Shown piece after piece: positions 34,472-46,312 of a DNA stretch of 64,000 nucleotides. The position numbers and the translations under genes were made by a program. Below the pieces are notes generated by a model. That model was given only the letters and a program-made list of their open reading frames with translations, was not told the DNA's origin and did not search any database. Where the stretch lies: positions 581,345 to 645,344 of the forward strand of contig NZ_WUUT01000001.1 in assembly GCF_009831575.1 (NCBI RefSeq). The letters are read 5' to 3'. The stretch is from Halovenus carboxidivorans (lineage in GTDB: Archaea; Halobacteriota; Halobacteria; Halobacteriales; Haloarculaceae). Numbering within the stretch: the first letter of the stretch is position 1; each line of letters starts with the position of its first letter.

Positions 34472-36244
34472 CTACAGCTGTCGGCTGATTCGCTCTGCGG
34501 TCTGCTCGCCGATGCCGTCGATCTCCTGTAGTTCTGCGGCGGTCGCCGCTCGAACGCCGTCGACACTGCCGAACCGGCCGAGGAGCCGTTTCCGGGTCTC
34601 GGGGCCGACGCCGTCGATTTCGTCCAGGGCCGTCGATACCTCGTCCCGCAGCGTCTCGTGGTACTGCACGGCGAAGCGGTGGGCCTCGTCGCGCACCCGC
34701 TGGAGCAGTTTGAGTTTTTCGTCGCCGCTGTCCCAGTCGTACTCTCCCTCCGGAGTGACGACGATCTCTTCGGCTTTCGCGAGCGCGACCGCGGGCACGT
34801 CCCACCCGACGGCATCGAGCGCCTCGCGGGCCGCGTCGAGTTGTCCCTCACCGCCGTCGATCAACAGCAGGTCCGGATCCGGTCGGTCGTCTCGACCTTC
34901 GACCGCCCGCCTCGCGCGCCACTCGACCAGACGGCGGGTGTTCGCGTAGTCGTCGTTGGTCTCGGTCAGTTTCTTCCGGCGGTAGTCGCTCTTCTCGGCG
35001 GCGCCGTCGACGAAACAGACGTTGCTCCCGACGACGTCCCGGCCCCGGGCGTGGCTGACGTCGAACCCCTCGATTCGGTCGGCGCGGTCGAGACCGAGCG
35101 CCGCGGCCAGCCCCGTCGTCCCGTCGCGTTCGCGCTCGTCGCGGCGGGCGTTTTTCATCGCCAGATCGATCAGCGTCGCTTCCCGGCCCGCGCCCGGAAC
35201 GGACAACTCGACTCCGGCGTCGGCCAGCCAGGCGTCCAACCCGTCGCCGACGGGCTGTTCGGGACAGAGCAGTCGGTCCGGTAGCTCGGTACCGGCGTAG
35301 TACTGCGGGATGAAGGCACCGAGCACCGCTCCCGGATCGGAGGCGTCGGGTAACTCCACGGCGGACTCGGTGGGTTCGTCGCTATCGGGGACCGCCAGCG
35401 TGTGCTGTTCGCGGTCGACCAACTGCCCGTCTTCGGCCCGCAGCAGCGCGACGGTCGGCTCCCGGCCCGCCAGCGAGACGCCCAGCACGTCGGTCCGTCG
35501 GCGCTGGCTGTCGGCCTGTGTGACCGCTTCACCCCCGGTCTCCCGAAACTGCTCGACGGCATCGAGCATGTCTCGGAGATTCGCCGCCCGCTCGAAGCGC
35601 TCGTCCTGTGCCGCCCGTTCCATCTCCCGTCTGAGCGGCTCCGTCAACACCCCCGTCTCGCCGTTGAAAAACCGCTCGACCGACGCCACGTCGTCGAGAT
35701 ATCCCTCCCGGCTGATCTCGCCGGTACAGGGGGCCGAGCAGAGGCCGATGTCGTAATCCAGACAGGGCCGATCACGGTTCGCGAACTTGTGATCCGAGCA
35801 GCCCCGAAGCCCGTAGATGTCCCGGAGCGCCTTGCAGACGGTCTCGACGGTTCCCTTGTCGGTGAACGGGCCGAAGACAGTCGATCCGCCCTCCGGATCC
35901 CGGGTGATCCGCAGTCGGGGGTAGTCGTGGTCGGTCAGCGCGACCAGCGGGTAGGACTTGTCGTCTTTCAGCCGCACGTTGTACCGCGGCCGGTGACGCT
36001 TGATCAGGTTCGCCTCAAGCAGCAGCGCTTGGGATTCGGTGTCGGTGACGGCGATATCGATCTCCCCCGCCCGGGCGACCATCTGGCGGATCCGCTCGCT
36101 TCTCGGGTCGGCGTACGACCGGACGCGGTCCCGGAGTTCGACGGCCTTGCCGACGTACAGCACGCGGTCGCCGTCGAGAAACTGGTAGACGCCGGGCTCC
36201 GCCGGCAGCGCACTGGCGCGCTCGCGGAGGGTCGCTTCGTCCAT
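34472..36244 (-). CDS. uvrC: excinuclease ABC subunit UvrC
   Basis: A 590-residue nuclease that makes both cuts around bulky DNA lesions after UvrA/UvrB recognition. Order: GIY-YIG domain (about 15-95, 'GVYQFLDG...[14 protein letters not shown]'), cysteine region with RGCSDHKF and 'LGLCSAPC'-like 'IGLCSAPC' near 160, UvrB-binding '[11 protein letters not shown]' near 222, RNase H-like nuclease with '[19 protein letters not shown]' (about 395), '[14 protein letters not shown]' (about 460), and C-terminal helix-hairpin-helix repeats '[13 protein letters not shown]' and '[12 protein letters not shown]'. Start ATG at 36244 begins the family motif; upstream in-frame sequence is antisense-like. Confidence 0.95.
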   Translation of the reverse strand: MDEATLRERASALPAEPGVYQFLDGDRVLYVGKAVELRDRVRSYADPRSERIRQMVARAGEIDIAVTDTESQALLLEANLIKRHRPRYNVRLKDDKSYPLVALTDHDYPRLRITRDPEGGSTVFGPFTDKGTVETVCKALRDIYGLRGCSDHKFANRDRPCLDYDIGLCSAPCTGEISREGYLDDVASVERFFNGETGVLTEPLRREMERAAQDERFERAANLRDMLDAVEQFRETGGEAVTQADSQRRRTDVLGVSLAGREPTVALLRAEDGQLVDREQHTLAVPDSDEPTESAVELPDASDPGAVLGAFIPQYYAGTELPDRLLCPEQPVGDGLDAWLADAGVELSVPGAGREATLIDLAMKNARRDERERDGTTGLAAALGLDRADRIEGFDVSHARGRDVVGSNVCFVDGAAEKSDYRRKKLTETNDDYANTRRLVEWRARRAVEGRDDRPDPDLLLIDGGEGQLDAAREALDAVGWDVPAVALAKAEEIVVTPEGEYDWDSGDEKLKLLQRVRDEAHRFAVQYHETLRDEVSTALDEIDGVGPETRKRLLGRFGSVDGVRAATAAELQEIDGIGEQTAERISRQL

Positions 36245-36282
36245 CACCCGACGCTTGGGGCTCGGTGGCTTTTGATCCGTCG

Positions 36283-36909
36283 TTAGAAGATGTCCTCGGG
36301 TAGCATCGACGCGAGTCTGCCGGAGTCGCCCGCCTGCTCGTCGATGAGAATCGCCTCTTCGAGCGCCGTCACCGCGAGATCGGGGTCGTCCGGACGGGGG
36401 ACGTGCAGATCCTCGCCGTCGCCCGCGACGGAGATCACCAGCGTCGGCGTCCGCAGCAGCCAGTAGACCGCGAAGATGGCGACGGCGACGAGCAGTCCGA
36501 GCGCGCCGAAGGTCCGCATCAGTTCGTCGAGCTGTGAGAAGAGGTTCAACATCCCCTGTGCAGTGCCGGCGAGTCCGCTGGCACCCGTCCCCTGGAGCGA
36601 CTGCGCGTCGAATCTGATGCCGCCGATGAAGCTCCCGAAGTCGACGAACACGCCAGCCAGTACGAGGAGCGCGCTGTAGACCCCGTAGCGGATACTCTTC
36701 GCGGCGAGGCCCGTCGGCCCGATTGCGCTGGTCGTGACGCCGGTCACGTTCGGGCGCTCGACCTGCTCGAAGTTCTCGCCGTCCATCTCCGGCGTGAACG
36801 TCAGCACGCGGTGGCTCGTGACGACAACTCGCGCGTTGTCGATGTCGACGATCTCCTCGACCGACTCGCTCTCGTAGAGGAGATCCTCGACCTTCGATTG
36901 CCACCCCAT
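36283..36909 (-). CDS. membrane protein with N-terminal PH-like domain
   Basis: A 208-residue protein. Residues 1-65 are beta-rich and read like a bacterial-PH domain ('[17 protein letters not shown]'), then a membrane helix about 73-92, a Gly/Ser loop, and a second helix about 133-154 ('[17 protein letters not shown]'), followed by another short PH-like part with '[19 protein letters not shown]'. The split PH-like architecture around two helices is seen in haloarchaeal proteins of unknown function. It lies 38 nt upstream of uvrC on the same strand, so it may be co-transcribed, with no known link. Confidence 0.72.
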   Translation of the reverse strand: MGWQSKVEDLLYESESVEEIVDIDNARVVVTSHRVLTFTPEMDGENFEQVERPNVTGVTTSAIGPTGLAAKSIRYGVYSALLVLAGVFVDFGSFIGGIRFDAQSLQGTGASGLAGTAQGMLNLFSQLDELMRTFGALGLLVAVAIFAVYWLLRTPTLVISVAGDGEDLHVPRPDDPDLAVTALEEAILIDEQAGDSGRLASMLPEDIF

Positions 36910-37041
36910 ACTGACTCGTACACGCCCCCCTGATATGAGTCCGACGGCCGATTATCGCTGCTGAGAAAGCCCCTCGGACACGTCAGTCATCGAGCCGACC
37001 GATCCCGGAGCATACAACACCGCCCGCGGCCAAGCGAGGGT

Positions 37042-37314
37042 ATGACCGACGACGAAGCGGTCCGCGTCTGGCTGGTCGAGCGCAGCTACGGCAGCGACGA
37101 GGATCTCGTCACGCTCGTCTTCGCGACGACCGACGGCCGGTACCAGCTCAAAAAACAGCTCTCTCACAACATGCTGTACGGCAAGACCATCACCGCGGCG
37201 CGGGAGGAACCGCCGGAGAACCTCGACGAGGTGAAAGACGCCGAGACTCGCGAGCGGTACGCGAGCGAGGCCTCCCGCATGGCCGAGGAACACGACCCGG
37301 ACGAGGCGGTCTGA
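37042..37314 (+). CDS. small acidic protein of unknown function
   Basis: A 90-residue soluble acidic protein. 'VRVWLVERSYGSDEDLVTLVFATTDGRY' (split: VRVWLVERSYGSDED, LVTLVFATTDGRY) predicts a small beta-sheet followed by a helical acidic tail. It looks like a conserved haloarchaeal protein, but no function is known to me. Its stop lies 1 nt from the convergent ligA stop. Confidence 0.7.
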   Translation: MTDDEAVRVWLVERSYGSDEDLVTLVFATTDGRYQLKKQLSHNMLYGKTITAAREEPPENLDEVKDAETRERYASEASRMAEEHDPDEAV

Positions 37315-37315
37315 G

Positions 37316-39729
<2,414 letters not shown>

Positions 39730-39809
39730 GGTTCAAGATAACATTGGTCTGTCTCTTCTTGAAAGTTTCGTTGGAAGGATAGATGTACTGGACGGCGTCA
39801 GTTGCGTGT

Positions 39810-40913
39810 TCAGAGGCCAGCGACGTCTTCGATGGCGTCGGTCAGTTCCTCGATGCTCTCGACGGTGTGCTCGCCCATGTGGCCGATCCGGAAGCTCTCC
39901 TCGCTAATCGACCCGTACCCGCTGGAGAAGACCATGTCGTACTCCTCGGAGACCTGCTCGACGGTTTCCGCGACGTCGATCTCTCGGGTGTTCTCGACAC
40001 AGGTGACCGTCTGTGACTCGTAGCCCTCCTCGGGGAACAGCCCGAAGTGCTCGCGTGCCCACTCACGGGTGTACTCGGCCATCTCCTGGTGGCGCTCGTG
40101 GCGGGCCTGATGGCCCTCTTCGAGCATGTGCTTCATCTGTTTGCGGTAGGCGAGCATGATCGGAATCGCGGGCGTCGAGTGGGTCTGGCCCTTGCGGTCG
40201 TAGTAGTCCAGACACCGCTGGAATCCGCCGTACCACGACGCCGAGTCCTTCTGTAGTTCCCGCTCGTAGGCATCGTCGCTGACGGTACAGACCGCGAGTC
40301 CCGGGGGCATCGCGAAGGCCTTCTGCGTCGAGGTGAAGATGGCGTCGATGTTGTGGCCTTCGATGTCGATGAAGTCGCCGCCGAGACAGGAGATGGCGTC
40401 GACGATGAAGTAGGTGTCCGGGTAATCGCCGAGCAGATCCCCGATCTCCTCGATCGGGTTGCGGACCCCGGTCGATGTCTCGTTCATCACCGCGCCGACG
40501 GCGTCGTAGTCGTTTTCTTCGAGCGCGTCGCGGATGTCCTCGGGTTTGACCGCCTCGCCCCAGTCGTACTCGATCCGGTCGACGGCCTTGCCGAGTCGCT
40601 CGGCGACGTTGGCCTGTCGCTCGCTGAACGCGCCGCTGGTCGGGACGAGCATCTTCTCTTCGACGAGGTTCAGCGTCGTCGCCTCCCAGAACTCCGTCCC
40701 GGACGCCGTGAGGATGATGACCTCCTGGTCGGTGTCCAGAAACTCCTTGGTGTCCTCGACGATGGTCGTGTAGAGGTCGGTCATCCGGTCCATCCGGTGG
40801 CCGAACATCGGTTCGGCCATCGCGTCGATCACGTCCTCGCGGACCTCGGTCGGCCCCGGCAGATACAGCGTCTTGTTCGGGTACTCGCCCGTATATTCCT
40901 GTTTTTTTGTCAC
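39810..40913 (-). CDS. PLP-dependent aminotransferase (alanine-glyoxylate / serine-pyruvate type)
   Basis: A 367-residue fold-type I, class V aminotransferase. The opening 'TLYLPGPTEVREDVIDAM' is the family N-terminus, the PLP Lys is in 'TSTQKAFAMPPGL' near residue 206, and 'FIVDAISCLGGDFID' with the PLP Asp is near 180. The substrate may be alanine/glyoxylate, serine/pyruvate or phosphonopyruvate; the sequence does not decide. The GTG at 40913 is preferred to another GTG three codons upstream because it gives the usual MTKKQEYTGEYP start. Confidence 0.9.
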   Translation of the reverse strand: MTKKQEYTGEYPNKTLYLPGPTEVREDVIDAMAEPMFGHRMDRMTDLYTTIVEDTKEFLDTDQEVIILTASGTEFWEATTLNLVEEKMLVPTSGAFSERQANVAERLGKAVDRIEYDWGEAVKPEDIRDALEENDYDAVGAVMNETSTGVRNPIEEIGDLLGDYPDTYFIVDAISCLGGDFIDIEGHNIDAIFTSTQKAFAMPPGLAVCTVSDDAYERELQKDSASWYGGFQRCLDYYDRKGQTHSTPAIPIMLAYRKQMKHMLEEGHQARHERHQEMAEYTREWAREHFGLFPEEGYESQTVTCVENTREIDVAETVEQVSEEYDMVFSSGYGSISEESFRIGHMGEHTVESIEELTDAIEDVAGL

Positions 40914-40980
40914 GGAAACCACCTGCTCGTGTGGGCTATGCTGGGAGGGCGGGGGGTATGGGAGTTTTGGTCCGCCAGCG

Positions 40981-42204
40981 TCACCGCGTCAGGTCCTGCC
41001 CGCGCAGGCCGGACGCCGGCAGATCGAGACCTAACAGGAACGGGACGGCGACGACGGCGATCACCACCTCCGCGAGTCCGACCGCGAGGAAGGCGGCCTC
41101 GAAACTCACCCGTCCCGCGACCGTCGCGCCGCCGACGATACCGGTCAGAAAGCCGAGGCTACCGAAGACGTTGAATCCCCCCATCGCGACGCCGCGCTCG
41201 TCTCCGCTCGCGAGGTCGGTGACGAGTGCCATCGTCGCCGGCGCGACCAGCGCGCCCGTCACGCCGACCAGCACCATCGCGACCCCGGCGGTCGGCACCG
41301 TCGGCGCGTAGAAGACGCCCACGATCGTGAGCCCGTAGGCGAGCGATCCCGCCGCGACGGGCAGGACGCGCCCGATTCGGTCGGAGAGTCGCCCGAAGGG
41401 GTACTGAAGCAGTGCGAACGGGACGAAAAACGCCCCGAGAAGGAGTCCGGTCCCCCCGGGGTCGAGACCGAGTTCGGACTGGAAGTAGACCGTCCCCACG
41501 AGCGCGAAAAAGCCGGCGGTGAGCCGGTCGACGAAGCCGAAGGCGAAGGGGACCGCGAGCGACCGGCGACGCCACAGCGTCTCGACGGCCGCGCGTAGCC
41601 GGCGACTCCGGCCGGACGTGCGGTCGGAGGCGACCGTCGCGAGTCCGCCCACAGCGAACAGGACCGCCGCGGCGACGTACAGCGGCACGAACGGCCCGAG
41701 TCCGTACAGTTGGCCGCCGACTGGCGACCCGACCGCGGTCCCGAGGCCGATTGCCAGTCCCGCGGCCCCCATATTCCGGCCGTGGCCGCCGTCGAGATCC
41801 ATCAGCGTCGTGATCGCCAGCGAGAACGCCCCGATGGTCGCCACGCCCTGGAGAAACCGGACGACGAGAACGACCTCGTACGGGACGGTGACGACCCGGG
41901 GAGCGACGGCGAGACTGAGGTAGCCGACGCCGCCGAGTATCGCTCCGGCAGCGACCAGCGGCGTCCGCCGTCCCGTCGCGTCGCTGAGTGCGCCCCACAG
42001 TCCGGCACAGAGGACGAACCCGGCGAACTCGGCGGTCAGAAACCACTTCCCGGCGCTCAGGATCGCCCCGACATCGCCGTTCCAGCCCGCGGGACTGGCG
42101 TCCAGCGCGACGACCAGATCCGGAATGCCGGGGTAGAGTAACACCTGTGCGAACAGGACCGCGAAAACGACTGCCCCGAGGACTGCCCGGTCAGTGTCGG
42201 ACAC
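40981..42204 (-). CDS. MFS transporter
   Basis: A 407-residue protein with twelve predicted helices. The MFS loop motif between helices 2 and 3 reads 'LWGALSDATGRRTPLVAA' near residue 65, with a second copy 'YPFGRLSDRIGRVLP' near 273 in the second half. The family is drug- or sugar-export-like, but the substrate cannot be predicted. It starts with a GTG at 42204 (MSDTDRAVLGA); upstream sequence in frame is unrelated and overlaps the RimI gene region. Confidence 0.88.
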   Translation of the reverse strand: MSDTDRAVLGAVVFAVLFAQVLLYPGIPDLVVALDASPAGWNGDVGAILSAGKWFLTAEFAGFVLCAGLWGALSDATGRRTPLVAAGAILGGVGYLSLAVAPRVVTVPYEVVLVVRFLQGVATIGAFSLAITTLMDLDGGHGRNMGAAGLAIGLGTAVGSPVGGQLYGLGPFVPLYVAAAVLFAVGGLATVASDRTSGRSRRLRAAVETLWRRRSLAVPFAFGFVDRLTAGFFALVGTVYFQSELGLDPGGTGLLLGAFFVPFALLQYPFGRLSDRIGRVLPVAAGSLAYGLTIVGVFYAPTVPTAGVAMVLVGVTGALVAPATMALVTDLASGDERGVAMGGFNVFGSLGFLTGIVGGATVAGRVSFEAAFLAVGLAEVVIAVVAVPFLLGLDLPASGLRGQDLTR

Positions 42205-42256
42205 GGTCGCGGCTACGGCCCACAGTATCAAGCACCTAACGGTCGATTCCCGTCGC

Positions 42257-42727
42257 TCAGCCGCAGGGCCGGACGAACAGCAGTCCGTCCTCGCCGTCGT
42301 TGTAGTAGCCCTCGATGGTACGGCGGTACTCGAAGCCGTGGGCGCGGTATAGCTCGATTGCCCGGTCGTTGCTCGCCCTGACTTCGAGTTTGATCGCGTG
42401 GACCTGCTCGGTTTCGAGGAGGTTGATCGCCCGCCTGAGGAGCGCCGTCCCGACCCCCTCCCCGCGGGCCTCCTGACGGACGGCGATATCCTTGACGTGT
42501 CCCAGCGGGATCCCCTGGTTCGAGACGGTGTCGGCGACGACGTAGCCGAGCACCGACTCTCCCGCCGCGACGAAAAAGCCGGGATTTCCCAGATACTGCT
42601 CGAAGGCGCTGAACGGCCACGGCTGGGCGAACGAGTCGGTCTCGATCCGGTACACTTCGAGGAGGTCGGCACGCGCGGCTGGTCGGACGTTGACTCCCGC
42701 TCGTCCCGGCGGTGATGCCGTCGTCAC
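42257..42727 (-). CDS. rimI: ribosomal-protein-alanine N-acetyltransferase RimI
   Basis: A 156-residue GNAT of the archaeal Ard1/RimI type, which acetylates protein N-termini. Motif A 'VKDIAVRQEARGEGVGTALL' (split: IAVRQEARGEGVG) lies near residue 86, and motif B is 'VRASNDRAIELYRAHGF' near 120. 'IETDSFAQPWPFSAFEQYL' near 28 is the substrate-side loop of RimI. The GTG at 42727 is preferred; a TATA-like GTATATGTGT centred near 42754 is about 27 nt upstream and fits leaderless transcription. A longer frame to 42817 is unlikely. Confidence 0.88.
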   Translation of the reverse strand: MTTASPPGRAGVNVRPAARADLLEVYRIETDSFAQPWPFSAFEQYLGNPGFFVAAGESVLGYVVADTVSNQGIPLGHVKDIAVRQEARGEGVGTALLRRAINLLETEQVHAIKLEVRASNDRAIELYRAHGFEYRRTIEGYYNDGEDGLLFVRPCG

Positions 42728-42819
42728 ACCGCTGTCTACGCTTTCCCACCGTATATGTGTGATGGCGGCCTCGCTTCTCGAACAGAAACTGTTTCGCACG
42801 CGGAGCCGTATCGTCACAC

Positions 42820-43239
42820 ATGGCCGAGTTCAACCTTCACGCTCGTCTGGACAGCGAAGCCGTCTCCGACCCGATGGAGGTCTACGGGCGATACACCGAC
42901 ACCGACGGCGTCGAGGTCGCCGAGACGGACGACATCGACGACGACTCCGACCCGGATGTGCTGACGCCGACGCAGTTTCTCGAAATCGAGGGCGTCGAGA
43001 CCTTCGCCGACATCTACACCGACCTCGCAGACGACCCCGCGGTCGTCAACCTCTCGCTGCGCGGCCCGACCGCGGAGAGATTTCCGATTCCCGTCCAACA
43101 CCACGCGCTCCAGCAGATCGGCGATCCGACGCTGTACGAGTTTCATGCCCTCGACGGCCAGATCACGCTCGTGATCGCCGAGAGCGAACTCGAACTGAAC
43201 CAGGTTCACAACCAGGTGCCGCCCGGTTCGCTCGGGTGA
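42820..43239 (+). CDS. acidic haloarchaeal protein of unknown function
   Basis: A 139-residue soluble protein, very acidic, beginning MAEFNLHARLDSEAVSDP. A 'DDIDDDSDPDVLTPTQFLEI' stretch near residue 45 is followed by a compact alpha/beta C-terminal half ('LTLVIAESELELN'-like 'ITLVIAESELELN'). No known family motif. Its promoter is shared with the divergent rimI region. Conserved length and codon use favour a real gene. Confidence 0.68.
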   Translation: MAEFNLHARLDSEAVSDPMEVYGRYTDTDGVEVAETDDIDDDSDPDVLTPTQFLEIEGVETFADIYTDLADDPAVVNLSLRGPTAERFPIPVQHHALQQIGDPTLYEFHALDGQITLVIAESELELNQVHNQVPPGSLG

Positions 43240-43291
43240 TCCCCGCCCGATCCGGCCAAAGGTAATTGTGTCGTCTCCTGTAACTGCCTGT

Positions 43292-46267
43292 ATGTCCGCG
43301 GAGTCAGGGGGAATCTCCGTTCTCTGCGTCGAGTCCGAACCGGACCGAGCGGACCGGACCGTTCGACTGCTCGAAGCCGCCGACGACCGACTGACAGTTA
43401 CCGCCGTCTGCTCGGCCCAGAGCGCGCTCGAATATCTCGACGCCGACGGGATCGACTGCGTTCTGAGCGCGTACGCCCTCCCTGAGATCGACGGTCTGCA
43501 GTTTCTTCAGACCGTCCGTGCGGAGTATCCGAACCTGCCTTTCATTCTGTACACGACCGCCGCCTCGGAGGACATCGTCAGCGCCGCCGTGTCCGCAGAT
43601 GTCTCCGATCACCTCGACCGACCGCAGCAACCCGACGGCTACCAGAACCTCGCGGCCCGGATCAGGGCGGTCGTCGAGCGCGAACGTGTCCGGCGCGGCG
43701 CGGCCTCCGATCACGAACAGGCAAAGCGCGTCCTCGAAGCCTCTCCCGACGGCATTCTGGTCAGCGTCGAGCGCGAACTCGTCTACGCCAACCCGGCCGC
43801 CGCCGACCTGTTCGGCGCCGCCGAGTCCGACCTGCTCGGCGCCGACCCCGTCTCGCTGACCGACACCGACCCCGTGATCTGGGAGCCGAAACGGGCCCAG
43901 GCCGACGACGAGTTGCTGACCCGTCACCGGAGTTCGTTCCCGACGCTCGACGGCGGTCGCGTCGACACCGAACTGACGACGAACACCATCGAGTGGCAGT
44001 CCGGGACGGGGATCGTTGCCGTCCTGCGTGACGTAACCGAATCGGCCGATACCGAGCGAAACGTCGACCAAACTCGCACCTACCTGGAGGGGATCGTCAA
44101 CAGCGTCTCCGCGCTCATCTCGCTGAAAGATACCGAGGGGCGGTACCTCCTGATGAACCGCCGCTGTCGCGAACTGCTCGGTATCGACGAGTCGACGAAC
44201 GTCGTGGGCATGACCGACGACCAACTGTTCGACGAGCAACTCGCCGACAAACTCTCCGTCGACGAGAGCGATCTGTTCGAGACCGGCGAAACGAGCGAGT
44301 CCGAAGTGACGGTCCCGACGACGGAGGGCGAGCGGACGTTGCTGATCCGCAAGACCCCGCTGTTCGACGACGGCGATCCGTACGCCATCTGTGCCGTCGC
44401 GACGGATATCACGACCCAGAAGAACCGACAGCACGCGCTCACCGAGCGGGTCAAGGAACTGTCGGCGGTCCACCGCGTCGTCGACATGTTCAACGCCGAA
44501 CGCGAGAGGAACGAGGATCTGCTGTCGGAGTTCATCACCGGTCTCCCCGAGTCCTTCCAGTACCCGTCCCGGACCGACGCCCGGATCACGTACGGCGACC
44601 GGACTGTAACGACCGGAGAGTTCGACCCCGACTGCCCGGTGATCGACGCCGTCGGCCGAACCCAGAAGGGCCCGGATCTTTACCTCGAAGTTGCCTGTCG
44701 GCCGCCGGACGGCGAATCCGACCCGTTCCTCGCCGAGGAGCGCAGCCTCCTCGATACGCTGGCGAGCGTCATCGCCGGCTATCTCGAACGGCGGTCGTAC
44801 ATCGAAGAACTCCAGCGGTACGAGACGACGCTTCGCGCACTCGGTGATCCGGTCTACGCGCTCGACGCGGACGGCCGATTTACCTTCGTCAACGACGCCC
44901 TGCTCGACCGGACCGGCTACGACAAGTCGGAGATCCTCGGTGAGCACGCGTCGCTTTTGCTCACGGAGGAGGGCGTCGAGCGGGGCAGCGCGGTAATCCG
45001 GGACCTGCTGGACTCCCCGGAGGAGACACAGACCGCGAAGTGGGAGATGGAGCTGAAAACGGCCGACGGAGAACGGATCCCAGCAGAGAACCACGTCGCT
45101 TTGCTCCCGTTCGGTGAGGACGGCTTCCGCGGGACTGCCGGCGTCATCCGCGATATCACCGACCGGACCGAACGCGAGCGAGAGCTCCGGCGTCGAAAGG
45201 ATCTGCTCGTCCGCACCGAACGGATGGCCGACGTCGGCGGGTGGGAGCTCGATCTCGAAGCCGGACAGATCTACTGGACGGAGGGCGCGCGGCTGATCCA
45301 CGACGTCTCCGAGGAGTTCGAGCCGACGCCCGACAAGGCAATCGAGTTCTTCCACCCCGAGGACCGAGAGCGCATCAACCGGGCGGTCGCCCGGTGTCGG
45401 GAGACCGGTGAACCGTTCGACGCCGAGGTCCGCCTGATCACCGCCGAGGGCCGAGAACGGCTGATTCACATCCGCGGCGAGGCCGTCAGCGAGAACGGAA
45501 CCGAGACCGTCCGGGGGACGCTGCAGGACATCACCGAACTCCGGGAGAACGAACAGCAACTCACCGTCCTCAACCGCGTTCTCCGGCACAACCTGCGCAA
45601 CAGCCTCAACGTCGTGACCGCGAACGCCGAACTGCTCGTCGACCAGCTCCAGCAGTTCCGCTCCGCCGTCGACGAGCCGAACGAACCGACCGAGGCGGCG
45701 CTACGAGAGGCGGTCTCTGCGTTCCCATTCGCGGAAGCGCTCGACAACCTCGAACAGATCGAGACGAAGGCGTGGGAACTGCTCGCAATCGCCGACAAGT
45801 CCCGCGAACTCGGCGAGGTCATCGGACAGATCGACCACACGGGGCGGCTCGACATCGGGGACCTGCTGTCCTCGCTCGTCCAGGAGTACCGCCAGCAGTA
45901 CCCGGAGGCGACGATCAACCTCGACGCCGCCTCGGTGTCGGTCGAGGCCAGCGCGGAGTCGGTCTCGCTGGCGCTGGAAGAACTGCTCGAAAACGCCCTG
46001 AAACACGCCGGCTCGGCTCCGGTCGTCGACATCGCCGTCCGCCAACCCTCCGAGAGTCGCGTCGAGATCACGATCAAAGACGACGGGCCGGGTATCCCCG
46101 ACATCGAACGGCAGGCCCTCGAAGAGGGTGAGGAGACGGCGCTGAAACACTCCAGCGGATTCGGCCTGTGGACGGTCAACTGGCTGCTCGGTCGCCTCGG
46201 TGGGGCCGTCGCACTCGACGAGACCGAGCCGGGGACGCTCGTCCGGGTCGAACTCCCGGCCGCCTGA
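43292..46267 (+). CDS. large multi-PAS sensor histidine kinase with pseudo-receiver
   Basis: A 991-residue soluble kinase. Order: receiver-like (about 8-125), PAS (145-255), PAS (265-380, 'IVNSVSALISLKDTEGRY'), GAF-like (385-510, 'VKELSAVHRVVDMF'), PAS (515-640, 'LGDPVYALDADGRFTFVN'), PAS_3 fold (645-765, 'GGWELDLEAGQIYWT'), DHp with 'RVLRHNLRNSLNVV' (about 775) and HATPase with ELLENALKHAG, DDGPGIP and SGFGLWTVNW. The receiver reads 'DCVLSAYALPEIDG' where 'DCVLSDYxLP' is usual, so the phosphoacceptor Asp is Ala. The ATG at 43292 is preferred over a GTG at 43268. Confidence 0.92.
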   Translation: MSAESGGISVLCVESEPDRADRTVRLLEAADDRLTVTAVCSAQSALEYLDADGIDCVLSAYALPEIDGLQFLQTVRAEYPNLPFILYTTAASEDIVSAAVSADVSDHLDRPQQPDGYQNLAARIRAVVERERVRRGAASDHEQAKRVLEASPDGILVSVERELVYANPAAADLFGAAESDLLGADPVSLTDTDPVIWEPKRAQADDELLTRHRSSFPTLDGGRVDTELTTNTIEWQSGTGIVAVLRDVTESADTERNVDQTRTYLEGIVNSVSALISLKDTEGRYLLMNRRCRELLGIDESTNVVGMTDDQLFDEQLADKLSVDESDLFETGETSESEVTVPTTEGERTLLIRKTPLFDDGDPYAICAVATDITTQKNRQHALTERVKELSAVHRVVDMFNAERERNEDLLSEFITGLPESFQYPSRTDARITYGDRTVTTGEFDPDCPVIDAVGRTQKGPDLYLEVACRPPDGESDPFLAEERSLLDTLASVIAGYLERRSYIEELQRYETTLRALGDPVYALDADGRFTFVNDALLDRTGYDKSEILGEHASLLLTEEGVERGSAVIRDLLDSPEETQTAKWEMELKTADGERIPAENHVALLPFGEDGFRGTAGVIRDITDRTERERELRRRKDLLVRTERMADVGGWELDLEAGQIYWTEGARLIHDVSEEFEPTPDKAIEFFHPEDRERINRAVARCRETGEPFDAEVRLITAEGRERLIHIRGEAVSENGTETVRGTLQDITELRENEQQLTVLNRVLRHNLRNSLNVVTANAELLVDQLQQFRSAVDEPNEPTEAALREAVSAFPFAEALDNLEQIETKAWELLAIADKSRELGEVIGQIDHTGRLDIGDLLSSLVQEYRQQYPEATINLDAASVSVEASAESVSLALEELLENALKHAGSAPVVDIAVRQPSESRVEITIKDDGPGIPDIERQALEEGEETALKHSSGFGLWTVNWLLGRLGGAVALDETEPGTLVRVELPAA

Positions 46268-46312
46268 GACCGAACCCGACATTCATAAACCGCGCGGCGG
46301 AGTAGCGGAGGT

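Noticed and set aside
43304-45589. A 761-codon minus-strand frame opposite the large kinase
   Set aside because: Antisense to a gene with clear PAS and kinase motifs; no motif of its own.
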